From Dolichospermum compactum NIES-806 (lineage in GTDB: Bacteria; Cyanobacteriota; Cyanobacteriia; Cyanobacteriales; Nostocaceae), in assembly GCF_002368115.1 (NCBI RefSeq), contig NZ_AP018316.1, forward strand, positions 4,810,315 to 4,874,314: a stretch of 64,000 bases of DNA, read 5' to 3'. Each line of letters opens with the position of its first letter. The first letter of the stretch is position 1. Below are positions 26,524-36,465 of this stretch, piece by piece. The notes beneath the pieces are model-generated. The model did not search any database and was not told the DNA's origin. It saw only the letters and a list, made by a program, of their open reading frames with translations. A program made the position numbers and the translations under genes.

Positions 26524-28644
26524 ATGTCAGCTTTTAATTATTACAAAGTTGGGGGTAGTTTACCATCTGACATTCCCAGCTATGTAAAACGACAAGCAGA
26601 CGAAGAACTTTATCAAGGTTTAAAAAATGGAGATTTTTGTTGTGTGTTCAATTCCCGACAAATGGGAAAATCTAGCTTGCGGGTACAAACTAGAAAAAAA
26701 CTTGAATGTACAGGAATAAAATGTACTTCTATTGATATGACAAGTATAGGTAGTTGTGAATCCACTGCTGAAAATTTCTATGCGGGTATAACCTTTGAAT
26801 TGTGGAATGGTTTTTTTGATGATTCATCTACTTTTTCTCAATGGTGGGAAAACCATATATTTTTGTCACCAGTGCAGCGATTAAGTCAGTTTATTGACAA
26901 AGTTTTATTAACCAAATTACCTCAAGATATTGTTATTTTTATTGATGAAATTGATAACCTAATTAACAGAGAAACTAAAGATGAATTTTTAGAATTTATT
27001 CGTGCTTGCTATAATCAACGGGCAGAAAAATTAGAATACAAGCGCGTTACTTTTTGTTTACTGGGAGTGGTAACACCATCAGATTTAAAAGATAAAATAG
27101 GTACACCATTTAATATTGGTAGAACAATTGAATTAACTGGTTTCAAAATACAAGAAGTGATCCCATCTTTATCTCAAGGATTGCTTGAGAAGGTAGATGA
27201 TCCTGAAATTGTTTTAGAACAGATATTATATTGGACTGGGGGACAACCATTTCTGACTCAAAAATTATGCAAGTTAATTATTGAAAAAGCTGAAACCCGA
27301 AAACCTAATATTAATAATTTAGTGCAAAATTATATTATTGAAAATTGGGAATATCAAGATGAACCGGAACATTTAAGAACCATTAGAAATCGGCTGATTG
27401 CTGAGAAAGAACTTATTTATAAAAGGTTGGAAATTTATAGGCAAATATTGAGCAATCACAGTATAGATACTGATGATACCCCTGAAAAGATGGCATTAAG
27501 ATTGTCAGGATTGGTAGTGAAACAGCAAGGGAAAATTAGTATTTATAACCCCATATATGAGAAAGTTTTTAATGAAGATTGGATTGATAAACAATTATTT
27601 TTCAGGTCAACATCCACATCATCAGAGATAAATGCTAATTCAAAAAATATCAGATTTTTAAACAAATTTTTAAGTTATGGTGTATTAGCAACTATAGCAA
27701 TTATTTTATCCGTAATTAGTGTAACATCACTAGCTTTTTCATATATTATAATTGACAGTAAACCTTGGCAGCTTGCATTTAATAAAGATGGGACGGGAGT
27801 AATATATGAATTTATTCGTACCTGTTTTTTATTAATGTTAGAAGTGTATTTAGTAGGTTATGAATTTAAGCAAGATGCCATTCATTTGATTTTGGATCAA
27901 AAATTTGTTTCCAGACGCAAAGTAATGTTTTGTATATCCTTGGTATTTTTTACCATTGTGCTATTTCACCACTTGTGGTACGGTCCCCATGAATTATTGG
28001 GAAATAATCAAGTTAGCAACAATGAATATTTTTATCATTATCTACTACCCTATATATGTTATTTGCCATATTCTTTAATTAACTTTATTTGTATAGGTGC
28101 TGTTTTAGCTAATTTGAGTATAAATATTGTGATAGAAGATTGTAAGTGGATTGGTCTAAAAATGCAAGAATATAAAACCTATCTGCGAGAAATTAGTAAG
28201 GATTCAGGAAAATATACTGCTGAGGATATTGTTGTGATTAATCAGAGAATTATTCAGCAATTAAAGCAAATATATTTAGAGTTTATTCAAAAAACTCAAC
28301 CGCATCTTAATCTATTTTTAGGGATTCAAATTGCTATTTCTACATTGAATACAAGTAATTTTTCAAAAAGTGCCTATACATGGACACAATTATTTTTTAC
28401 ATTTAGCTTAGTTCCCCCTATAAGTACACTAATTCTATGGGGATTATTAGGATACAATAAAATATTAGATCAAACTAACGAAGTTTTATTTAATTTAAAC
28501 TGTGATTTCAGTGAAATTGAAAAGAAGTATAATCCTTTAAATTTATTAAAGAAAATTCTTGTATCAAATTTTTTCTTTTGGATAATTTGCGTAATATATA
28601 TTTGGAAAATTGTTTATTTTATATTTACTTACGTCTTATTTTAA
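26524..28644 (+). CDS. AAA_35 (STAND-like) ATPase with C-terminal membrane domain
   Basis: 706 aa from the ATG at 26524, chosen because the family starts 'FNYYKVGGSLP'; an ATG at 26503 adds seven residues. The AAA domain has Walker A NSRQMGKSSL (about 43-52), Walker B IVIFIDEIDNLI, and the usual helical lid and winged helix up to about residue 360. The C-terminal half has about six hydrophobic segments (VLATIAIILSVISVTSLAF, VMFCISLVFFTIVLFHHLW, FFFWIICVIYIWKIVYFIF among them). A membrane-anchored NTPase switch is therefore likely. In defence-type STAND proteins, membrane segments are common effectors, but here this is inference. The gene is AT-rich. Confidence 0.8.
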   Translation: MSAFNYYKVGGSLPSDIPSYVKRQADEELYQGLKNGDFCCVFNSRQMGKSSLRVQTRKKLECTGIKCTSIDMTSIGSCESTAENFYAGITFELWNGFFDDSSTFSQWWENHIFLSPVQRLSQFIDKVLLTKLPQDIVIFIDEIDNLINRETKDEFLEFIRACYNQRAEKLEYKRVTFCLLGVVTPSDLKDKIGTPFNIGRTIELTGFKIQEVIPSLSQGLLEKVDDPEIVLEQILYWTGGQPFLTQKLCKLIIEKAETRKPNINNLVQNYIIENWEYQDEPEHLRTIRNRLIAEKELIYKRLEIYRQILSNHSIDTDDTPEKMALRLSGLVVKQQGKISIYNPIYEKVFNEDWIDKQLFFRSTSTSSEINANSKNIRFLNKFLSYGVLATIAIILSVISVTSLAFSYIIIDSKPWQLAFNKDGTGVIYEFIRTCFLLMLEVYLVGYEFKQDAIHLILDQKFVSRRKVMFCISLVFFTIVLFHHLWYGPHELLGNNQVSNNEYFYHYLLPYICYLPYSLINFICIGAVLANLSINIVIEDCKWIGLKMQEYKTYLREISKDSGKYTAEDIVVINQRIIQQLKQIYLEFIQKTQPHLNLFLGIQIAISTLNTSNFSKSAYTWTQLFFTFSLVPPISTLILWGLLGYNKILDQTNEVLFNLNCDFSEIEKKYNPLNLLKKILVSNFFFWIICVIYIWKIVYFIFTYVLF

Positions 28645-29225
28645 ATGGTCTATTTGATATATACAGCGGTTTTTAGAGGATGTTTTAAAAGTGGTATTCC
28701 GTAATTTTCATCACATTGCTACCCCCCTTTCCCCTTGTAAAGGGGGGAAACAATAAAAATCCAGTTCCCTCCCCTTTATAAGGAGAGGGTTAGGGAGGGG
28801 TAAAAAATATTTGATACATCAACCATAACTTTTCAAACACCCTCTTAGTTGAGTGAAATACAAGAACCCCACCCCCCAACCCCCTCCCCGCAAGCGAGGA
28901 GGGGGCTATAATATATCTCATGTGGATACTGCTATAGAATTTTGTGGTTCTAATAGGAAATTTTTCGGCGTTGGTGAATGAAACTATGAATTAGTCTCAC
29001 GCAAAGGCGCAAAGATTAACAGTTTCAGGAAGGGAATTTTTGATTTTCATACCTCAGAGGATATTTGAAAAGTATCAGAATTAATCGAGATCCCCCCTAA
29101 ATTCCTCAAAGTCCCCCTTTTCAAGGGGGATTTAGGGGGATCTGCGGGTGTCAGATCCCACACGAAAAAGTTTTCAAACAACCTCTCAATTCAGCAATAC
29201 CAATTTTTCACTACCTCCTTGATTT
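28645..29225. repeat. intergenic region with three C/G-rich palindromic repeats
   Basis: No gene. Holds 'ccccctttccccttgtaaag' followed by its inverted counterpart (about 28720-28800), the CTCCCCGCAAGCGAGGAG hairpin (about 28884-28903) also seen at 53.3-55.3 kb, and a hairpin with arms around 'gtcccccttttcaaggggga' (about 29110-29132). Confidence 0.6.
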
Positions 29226-29762
29226 ATGTTCAAAATCTCCAAAAGAAAAGTTACCAAAGCAGAAGCAGAGTTACTTATTAGACAGATAAAACTAACACCT
29301 AATATTATGGGTTATTCATTAACGGAATGGATGTCAGCCGAATATATTATAGTTGCGGAAGATGAAAATGGTAAGATGGTAGGAGCTTGTTTAAATTATG
29401 ATTTTGATGCAAATTGGTATAAGATAGCTGCATTATTTGTGATGGAAGAGTATAGGGGTATGGGTTTGGGAAAAATGTTATTTTATGAATCATGTCAGGA
29501 TGGGATAATTAGGGGAAAAAATATATATACGATGAGTATTAATGAAATTGTGATTAAAATGATGCAGGATTTAGATTTTTTGACTTTTAATAGTTTATTA
29601 CATCTGCCAAAAATAACTAATAGGGATAAGTTAATATTTTATTCTCATTCTCTTGTATGGTTGATGAATTTTTACAGGGTTAAGGAAATTATCAGAAAAA
29701 CCATAGTTTATAACCATCACAAAACTTTTGTTTATGGAATCAAGTATTGCAGTTGTAAATGA
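29226..29762 (+). CDS. GNAT-family N-acetyltransferase
   Basis: 178 aa. The acetyl-CoA-binding motif A is FVMEEYRGMGLGKMLFYES (about 75-93), preceded by the usual beta strands (AEYIIVAEDENGKMVGACL). The C-terminal region after about residue 125 is longer than in minimal GNATs and is basic and aromatic. Substrate unknown. It lies between two AAA ATPase genes and an exported repeat protein, all with similarly AT-rich codon use. ATG start assumed; no strong ribosome-binding site is visible. Confidence 0.8.
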   Translation: MFKISKRKVTKAEAELLIRQIKLTPNIMGYSLTEWMSAEYIIVAEDENGKMVGACLNYDFDANWYKIAALFVMEEYRGMGLGKMLFYESCQDGIIRGKNIYTMSINEIVIKMMQDLDFLTFNSLLHLPKITNRDKLIFYSHSLVWLMNFYRVKEIIRKTIVYNHHKTFVYGIKYCSCK

Positions 29763-30126
29763 TTAAGGCGTTTTGAGTATAATTTGCAAGAGTCAGATCC
29801 CCGACTTCTTAGAGAAGTCGGGGATCTTGTTGTTAATAACTAATTTAGGATGGCTTACCTGAATATAAGCTTTTGTATCTAAAAAGTTTACGTAAATTTA
29901 CTTATTAAAAAGATATGACCTTTTATCTGACCTTTTCCGACCTTTAATTTTTATACAAAGCTATATCATCCTCTTTATAAGCAATTATTAGGATTTTAGG
30001 ACTTAGTGGATTAACGGGAAATGCCAAATATGGGGTATCGCTTTCAGGGATTCAAGCCTGATTTTTAGCGATGATTGCGGTTTTTGTGGAAATTTGATTT
30101 TTGATTACTTTTAGGGAGGATTCTTC
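29763..30126. repeat. intergenic region with GATCCCCGACTTC palindrome
   Basis: A near-perfect palindrome at about 29797-29827 (GATCCCCGACTTCTT and GAAGTCGGGGATC) is likely to act as a terminator after the GNAT gene. Nothing else supportable until the ribosome-binding site AGGGAGGA (about 30112-30119) of the next gene. Confidence 0.6.
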
Positions 30127-30735
30127 ATGCGTAACAAAACCTTTGCAGCAAGCTTATCTGCTGCTGGAATAGCACTTTATACGGCGATCGCTTTTTTTGG
30201 TTTTTCTTATAATCTTAAAGCTCAAGCTGACCAACAAGCTAAAAATCAGTTTAATCGGAATGTGGCTAGGTATTGTCAAAATGCTCTTCTGGAAGCAGGA
30301 CGCAGATCATTGTGGCTTGGTATTTACAGATCGGCAGCAGGTGGTGCTGGAAATGACAACAGTGAAGGTTATTTTCAAGGAGTATTTAACCACTGCGAAT
30401 GGAATTTAAAAGGAGAAAAACAGTTCTGGTCGCAAATTGTAAATAATGCGCTTAGTAATACAGCTATTCCAGAGCAAAATCAGCAATATTACAGAAAAAG
30501 AATTGCTGAACATTGTGAATGGCTATTAAACAATGGTACTGGAGATAATCAGCATAAAGAATGGTGGAATGGAATACAGGCATCAGCCCTGGGTGATGCG
30601 GGGGGAAATACAGGTAGTGACTATTACTACAAGCGAGTAGGCGAACATTGTGAGTGGTTAATTATGAATAGTGGTCGTCCTGACTTATGGAATGGTATTC
30701 GATCTAGTGCCAGAGGAGATGCAATATATAAATAA
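30127..30735 (+). CDS. exported protein with four repeats containing a Cys/HCEW motif
   Basis: 202 aa, well-placed ribosome-binding site (agggagga). Residues 1-35 are a signal peptide ending around LKAQA. The mature part has about four repeats of roughly 40-45 residues, each with an aromatic 'W..I...A' helix and a 'YY.RR..HCEWLL'-like helix: YCQNALLEAGRRSLWLGI, FNHCEWNLKGEKQFW, AEHCEWLLNNGTG, GEHCEWLIMNSGRPDLWNGI. One Cys per repeat suggests disulfides between repeats. I do not recognise the family. Periplasmic or extracellular location is inferred. Confidence 0.7.
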   Translation: MRNKTFAASLSAAGIALYTAIAFFGFSYNLKAQADQQAKNQFNRNVARYCQNALLEAGRRSLWLGIYRSAAGGAGNDNSEGYFQGVFNHCEWNLKGEKQFWSQIVNNALSNTAIPEQNQQYYRKRIAEHCEWLLNNGTGDNQHKEWWNGIQASALGDAGGNTGSDYYYKRVGEHCEWLIMNSGRPDLWNGIRSSARGDAIYK

Positions 30736-30834
30736 GTGGGGTTGAAAACAGGTTAGTTAATCTACAACTCAACCTAACGCTGGAGTAGCGATCTCTATGA
30801 ATAGCAATAGCGATCGCTCTTTTAAAATAAATAT

Positions 30835-31593
30835 TTATCTCAAACGTAGAGAAATTCGTAGTCCCTGATTACTAATTTGACCATTAATTCTCCCAGAGGC
30901 ATTGTTTATCAAAGCAATCGCAGATTTTTCACTAATTTTTGTTCGCTCAGAAATATATTGATGTGCATTTTTGTTAATTAACATCTGTGCTATACTCTGT
31001 CCATTTAATTTTTGTATTTCGTTTTTTATCTCATCAACAAATTTGTCTCTGAAATTGCCTTCTCCATAGATAATAAAATCTCCGATTGCATCTCTGATTA
31101 ATCCCTGACTATTACGCCTTATATTATTTTTACCAGGATTGACAATTAAGTTACCACTATCAATACCTAACAAAATATCTTGATAAAAACTACCATCATC
31201 TTCTGACCAAGGTGTATAATGTTTTTTCCCAAAAGTTTTAGCAATTAACTCTCGGTGATAAACTTTCCAATTACCCTCTATTCTATATCCTCCATTTATA
31301 AAATTTCCTCTTAAATTACTGATATCTACCTTGTTGAACTCTGTATCTTTTTGTCGTCCTTGATTTTTAGCTAAAATTTCTTTTGTATGTAACATACTAT
31401 CTAAGCATTGAGAAGGAATGGTTGCAGAAAACAACCAACCACGACTTCCGACATTCATGTCAAAATCTTGGATACATTGAAATTGTGCAATTGATAAACT
31501 ATTTTTTGGTATTGCTTGGACTGATACCAAAGATGAACTTATAGTCATCATTGACGGTAAACATAAAACCATGAATAACATAGAAAATTTCAT
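30835..31593 (-). CDS. hypothetical exported protein
   Basis: 252 aa from the ATG at 31593, chosen because it starts a signal peptide (MKFSMLFMVLCLPSMMTISS, cleavage near SVQA); the frame is open upstream to 31683. The mature part has a CIQDFDMNVGSRGWLFSATI start and a C-terminal helical region (ISEKSAIALINNASG). I recognise no family. It points towards the gene at 30127, and the two stops are about 100 bases apart. Confidence 0.6.
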   Translation of the reverse strand: MKFSMLFMVLCLPSMMTISSSLVSVQAIPKNSLSIAQFQCIQDFDMNVGSRGWLFSATIPSQCLDSMLHTKEILAKNQGRQKDTEFNKVDISNLRGNFINGGYRIEGNWKVYHRELIAKTFGKKHYTPWSEDDGSFYQDILLGIDSGNLIVNPGKNNIRRNSQGLIRDAIGDFIIYGEGNFRDKFVDEIKNEIQKLNGQSIAQMLINKNAHQYISERTKISEKSAIALINNASGRINGQISNQGLRISLRLR

Positions 31594-31683
31594 TGAACTA
31601 TTGAAATACTTTGAATTAAACAACATTATCTTCAAAAATCCTACAATTAAGAAAGAAAAATTGCAGCCTATTACAGCATACAT

Positions 31684-32387
31684 TGCAGAGTATAGTCTTT
31701 TTTTATTTAAAAAGTTTACATAAATTTACTTATCAAAAAGATCCGACCTTTATTGTGTGCGATCGCATTTCGATAACCTGATTATTGTGTGCGATCGCAT
31801 TCGCAGTAGCGTTCCGAAGGAATAATGAGTAGAATTATGCTCAGAAAAAGATATAGAAATGATTCTTAATTTATCAATACTATTGCCAAAGCCCTGAAAC
31901 ACTATTGATATCGTCACGATTTTATTGGGTTTCAGACATATTTTGGAAAATTGGCAATAGTATTGTTTATTAAAAGAGGAAAGCAGAATGATTATTAGTC
32001 TTAAGTAGTGAGACAGAATTAATTACACAATGTCATTGCGTAAGCGTAGCGTGGCGTTAGCCATATGGAACGAAGTGAAATGAAGCAATCGCCAGGGTTG
32101 TGATTGCTTCCCTTCGCTCGCAATGACTGTAAATATTTTTGTCCAATTACTTATTAAAAACTAGAAAATTGAAATTTTCCCCTGTTCCCTTTTCTCAACT
32201 TACCAGTTTAGCATAACAAGCAAGGAAGAACCGCATTTTTACCACAATAACGGCAAAAATGGCTGGATCAACAGTAACCCTAACTAAAAATAAATAAACC
32301 TTAAGCGATCGCACCCTATCCCCCACATCAAGCTATGATCGAATAGAGTGCCAAAAATCTGTTGCCAATAAATTCTCAGCATCTACC
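31684..32387. other. intergenic region upstream of mutS
   Basis: About 700 bases with no gene. Holds several GCGATCGC/GCGATCGCA sites (31757-31800, 32304), the inverted 152-bp element (32001-32153) and otherwise plain AT-rich sequence. Two copies of 'ttgtgtgcgatcgcattt' lie 30-40 bases apart near 31752-31800. Confidence 0.5.
32001..32153 (-). repeat. 152-bp MITE-like element, copy 2 (inverted)
   Basis: Begins TTAAGTAGTGAGACAGAATT and ends TTGTCCAATTACTTA, the reverse of the copies at 25752 and 60655. Length is conserved to within a base, which suggests movement as a unit. Confidence 0.8.
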
Positions 32388-34988
32388 ATGACGACTTCCA
32401 CACCAGAACCCAATCAACCCAACACATCACTTACTGATACAAATCTGGTAGAAGACCGCAGTAAGCTGAGTAAGATGTATCAGCATTATGTAGAAGTGAA
32501 AGATAAATATCCTCATGCGTTGCTGCTGTACAGAGTTGGTGATTTTTTTGAAACTTTTTTTCAAGACGCTGTAACCGTCTCCAGGGAATTAGAATTAGTT
32601 TTAACCAGTAAACATGGTGGTGAAGTCGGTCGCGTTGCCATGACAGGTGTACCTCATCATGCTTGGGAACGCTACACAACTCAACTAGTGGAAAAGGGCT
32701 ATGCAGTGGTAATTTGCGACCAAGTAGAAGACTCTGCGGACGCGATTGGTTTGGTTAAGCGAGAAGTAACGCGCATTCTCACTCCAGGGACATTATTAGA
32801 AGAGGGGATGCTCAAAGCCAGTCGGAATAACTACATAGCGGCTGTGGTAATTGCTGTCAATCATTGGGGTTTAGCCTACGCAGATATATCAACAGGGGAA
32901 TTTCTTACATCGCAAGGTAGTGATTTAGAACACCTGACTCAAGAGTTAATGCGGTTGCAACCTTCAGAAGTCCTGTTTCCCACCAACGCCCCCGATTTAG
33001 GTAGTTTACTCCGTCCTGGGGAAACTTCCCCCTCTCTTCCCCAATGTTTACCACTATCATTTTGCTATAGTTTGCGATCGCAAGCCCCCTTTTCCCAAGC
33101 CGAAGCTAGAAGTAAATTATTGCAGAAATTCAACGTGCGATCGCTCGAAGGTTTGGGTTGTGAACATTTACCACTCGCAGTTCGCGCCGCAGGAGGTCTT
33201 TTAGAATACATCGAAGACACACAGAAAGCCCATCCTGTCTCCCTGCAATTATTACGCACCTATACCTTAACTGATTATTTAATCGTCGATCATCAAACCC
33301 GTCGTAACCTAGAAATTACCCAAACCGTCCGCGATGGTACATTTCACGGTTCTCTATTATGGGCTTTAGATAGAACTAGCACCGCAATGGGTAGCCGAGC
33401 TTTAAGAAGATGGTTGTTACAACCGCTACTGGAGATTAAAGGGATTAAATCCCGCCAAGATACCATCCAAGAATTAGTAGAAAATACGCCCTTACGTCAA
33501 GACCTGCGGCAGTTATTAAGACAAATTTATGATTTAGAACGGTTAACAGTCAGAGCCGCCTCTGGTAGAGCAAATGCCAGGGATTTAGTCGCCTTAGCTG
33601 ATTCTTTCTCCCGTTTACCCGAATTATCTCGCTTAGTTGCGGATGCCCGTTCCCCGTTCTTAAAAGCTTTGCAAAAAGTCCCACCCATCCTCGAAGAACT
33701 AGCAGAAAAATTACACGCTCACATCGTAGAATCACCACCGACTCATCTAAAAGAAGGTGGTTTAATTCGGGCGGGTATCAATCCGTTGTTGGATGAAAGA
33801 AAAGCCACTGTGGAAAGTGATCAACAATGGATTGCCAACTTAGAAGTTGATGAAAGAGCCAGAACAGGAATCCCCACTTTGAAGGTAGGATTTAATAAAA
33901 CCTTTGGCTATTATATCAGTATTTCCCGCAGTAAATCCGACCAAGTTCCCGATAATTACATTCGTAGACAAACTTTAACAAATGAGGAACGTTACATCAC
34001 TCCTGATTTAAAAGAACGAGAAGCACGCATCCTCACAGCGCGAGATGATTTAAATCAGTTGGAATATCAGATTTTTGAAGCATTACGCAATGAAGTGGGT
34101 TCTCAAGATGAAATCATTCGGAATATTGCCCGTGCAGTAGCCGCGTCGGATGTATTATGTGGTTTGGCAGAATTAGCTGTCCATCAAGGTTACTGTCGTC
34201 CTGAGATGGTTACAGGTCGGGAAATTGACGTAATTGATGGTCGTCACCCAGTGGTAGAACAGTCTTTACCTGCTGGTTTTTTTGTCCCTAATTCGACTTG
34301 CTTAGGGGGGAAGGAAATGAACCACGAAGGAGCGAAGGAAGCGAAGGAAGAGGAAAAGAAGAATTTATCTTCCCCTGATTTGGTGATTTTGACTGGTCCG
34401 AATGCGAGTGGCAAGAGTTGTTATTTGCGTCAAGTTGGTTTGATTCAGTTAATGGCGCAGGTGGGGAGTTTTGTCCCGGCGCGGTCTGCTAAATTGGGAG
34501 TGTGCGATCGCATTTTTACTCGTGTTGGGGCTGTAGATGATTTAGCCACAGGTCAATCTACTTTTATGGTAGAAATGAATGAAACTGCAAATATTCTCAA
34601 TCACGCAACTGCGAAATCTTTAGTTTTATTAGATGAAATTGGTCGGGGAACAGCAACATTTGACGGGTTATCAATTGCTTGGGCTGTGGCGGAATATTTA
34701 GCTGTTGAGATTAAATCTCGGACAATTTTTGCCACCCATTATCATGAATTAAATGAATTAGCTACAATCATTTCTAATGTGGCAAACTATCAAGTTACAG
34801 TTAAAGAATTACCAGACCAAATTATCTTTTTACATCAAGTTCAACCCGGTGGCGCTGATAAATCCTATGGAATAGAAGCCGGAAGACTAGCAGGTTTACC
34901 CCCAGTAGTAATTCAAAGAGCAAAACAGGTGATGGGACAAATCGAAAAACACAGTAAAATAGCAATGGGTTTGCGTGAAGGACTTTAA
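32388..34988 (+). CDS. mutS: DNA mismatch repair protein MutS
   Basis: 866 aa. The mismatch-recognition domain has the family motif VGDFFETFF (residues about 50-58; Phe-x-Glu type), followed by connector, lever and clamp domains. The ATPase domain has Walker A TGPNASGKS, DEIGRGTATFDG and THYHEL. It recognises mispairs and starts repair. Between clamp and ATPase the sequence CLGGKEMNHEGAKEAKEEEK is an extra hydrophilic stretch of about 20 residues encoded by 'gaaggagcgaaggaagcgaag' type repeat DNA, just before the ATPase core. Start at ATG 32388. Confidence 0.97.
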   Translation: MTTSTPEPNQPNTSLTDTNLVEDRSKLSKMYQHYVEVKDKYPHALLLYRVGDFFETFFQDAVTVSRELELVLTSKHGGEVGRVAMTGVPHHAWERYTTQLVEKGYAVVICDQVEDSADAIGLVKREVTRILTPGTLLEEGMLKASRNNYIAAVVIAVNHWGLAYADISTGEFLTSQGSDLEHLTQELMRLQPSEVLFPTNAPDLGSLLRPGETSPSLPQCLPLSFCYSLRSQAPFSQAEARSKLLQKFNVRSLEGLGCEHLPLAVRAAGGLLEYIEDTQKAHPVSLQLLRTYTLTDYLIVDHQTRRNLEITQTVRDGTFHGSLLWALDRTSTAMGSRALRRWLLQPLLEIKGIKSRQDTIQELVENTPLRQDLRQLLRQIYDLERLTVRAASGRANARDLVALADSFSRLPELSRLVADARSPFLKALQKVPPILEELAEKLHAHIVESPPTHLKEGGLIRAGINPLLDERKATVESDQQWIANLEVDERARTGIPTLKVGFNKTFGYYISISRSKSDQVPDNYIRRQTLTNEERYITPDLKEREARILTARDDLNQLEYQIFEALRNEVGSQDEIIRNIARAVAASDVLCGLAELAVHQGYCRPEMVTGREIDVIDGRHPVVEQSLPAGFFVPNSTCLGGKEMNHEGAKEAKEEEKKNLSSPDLVILTGPNASGKSCYLRQVGLIQLMAQVGSFVPARSAKLGVCDRIFTRVGAVDDLATGQSTFMVEMNETANILNHATAKSLVLLDEIGRGTATFDGLSIAWAVAEYLAVEIKSRTIFATHYHELNELATIISNVANYQVTVKELPDQIIFLHQVQPGGADKSYGIEAGRLAGLPPVVIQRAKQVMGQIEKHSKIAMGLREGL

Positions 34989-35059
34989 TAATATGAATCA
35001 AACAAAATCAATTAAAAACTCACAATCTCAAATCTGATAACTTCTGACCTGTACGAAAA

Positions 35060-35518
35060 TTATCCTTCCCAATCTTGAAGAGTATCACACATAAAATTAT
35101 CAGCAATGATATCATCAAATAAATAGGGACAATTTTCAGGAAAAGTTCTTAATGGTAAATTAGTTTCTCGTAAAGCTAAATCAACTCCTGCTTCAAAAGC
35201 ATCTAACATAGCTTCTGTTATCCGAGATTTTAAACTAGGGTTTTGTCTGAGATGTCTTTGAATAGCACGACGTTGTTCTCTAATTGTGAGAAACCAACTA
35301 CGAGAACGTTGTTCAGGTTGATATTCCCATTTCAATAAACGACCAATTAACACACCCAAACGACTTATCAATTCTCGATATTCATGTCTTCCCAAAGATT
35401 GAATTTCATCTTGCAAATGTTGCCAGTCTAATTCTACAACTAGCTTTTGTTCTAAAGCTTTTGCTTGTTGTTGTGTCCAAGCATAGAAGTCTTGATTATA
35501 CAAAGAAAAGTTATCCAT
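35060..35518 (-). CDS. DUF29 family protein
   Basis: 152 aa. The pattern YNQDFYAWTQQQAKALE, then LDWQHLQDEIQSLGRHEYRE and SRSWFLTIREQRRAIQRHL is DUF29, a helical family strongly expanded in cyanobacteria whose function is unknown. Full length. Converges on mutS with a 71-base gap. Confidence 0.88.
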   Translation of the reverse strand: MDNFSLYNQDFYAWTQQQAKALEQKLVVELDWQHLQDEIQSLGRHEYRELISRLGVLIGRLLKWEYQPEQRSRSWFLTIREQRRAIQRHLRQNPSLKSRITEAMLDAFEAGVDLALRETNLPLRTFPENCPYLFDDIIADNFMCDTLQDWEG

Positions 35519-35634
35519 ATTCAGCGAATTTCATTTTCATTGTTAATGGTATTTTAATCATATAACTTACAAAATAAAAATAGCATTAAGGTCAATGGAT
35601 TAATCTTAATATCCTAATTTTCATCTGCAAAACT

Positions 35635-35958
35635 CTAAACATCCTCTGGTTCAAATTGTGCCACTGTAACAGCATTAAACGCAAAAGATAACACTAAAGG
35701 AACCGGACATTTCCACAAAAAAGTATAAATCACTGCTAAAATAGTGGTAGATATGGCAGCACAAGCCCAGTAAATTTCCTGATTGGTTAAGCCGTTTTCT
35801 TCTTTAATTACTCTTAACACATTCATTGGGATTGGTTCTGGCATCACTCCCCCCGGAGGAAACGCCCAGTAGTTACCACGTCTTTCAACAAATAAATCTG
35901 TCCAGCCGTTTTCTAAGCACCATGCTTCAATCCATTGAATAGAGTAATGATTTATCAT
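35635..35958 (-). CDS. conserved hypothetical protein with two membrane segments
   Basis: 107 aa. An N-terminal cytosolic part (WIEAWCLENGWTDLFVERRG, WAFPPGGVMPEPIP) precedes two hydrophobic segments (WACAAISTTILAVIYTFLW and VPLVLSFAFNAVTVAQF). It resembles small cyanobacterial proteins of unknown function. Likely inner-membrane or thylakoid, inferred. No operon partner. Confidence 0.65.
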   Translation of the reverse strand: MINHYSIQWIEAWCLENGWTDLFVERRGNYWAFPPGGVMPEPIPMNVLRVIKEENGLTNQEIYWACAAISTTILAVIYTFLWKCPVPLVLSFAFNAVTVAQFEPEDV

Positions 35959-36465
35959 ATAAATACCAATTTTGTATTATTGATGTATGCTGTCTGTCAA
36001 TTTTAATAACTTCAAAATTCTTAGTCAGATATAGTAGCAGCCAATAGTAAAAATCTTTTACTGGATAATTTTCCACATAAACTTTCTACCTTATTTTAAG
36101 TACATACTCGCTATAACCATTGCTGATGATATTCAATTTCATGTCAACCATTTAAATGTTTATCAAGTATTTTTAGGTATCAAAAACCCTGCCCCCACGG
36201 CTATCCCTATGAGTAATACATTATCAGTTTTTTTCACTACTAGACCTTAAAAGATAAAAAACTTTACTTGTCATCAAATTTAATGAATTATTGTAAATAG
36301 TAAAATCCTTCCTGGGTGATAATGCCATCTTTTTCCAGAATCAGCAACAGTTAAACTTGAGAAAAAGGAGTAATTGCCAAAAACTTGATTACAAAATATT
36401 AACGCTCATGCAACGCCCTAATTATCAACTGTCAACTATTAATCACTAATTGGGAATCATCAACT
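35959..36465. other. intergenic region
   Basis: About 500 bases, AT-rich, no gene or strong repeat recognised. Two 'taaacttgag/taacgctcatg' fragments resemble bits of other repeats. Nothing further to report. Confidence 0.35.
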
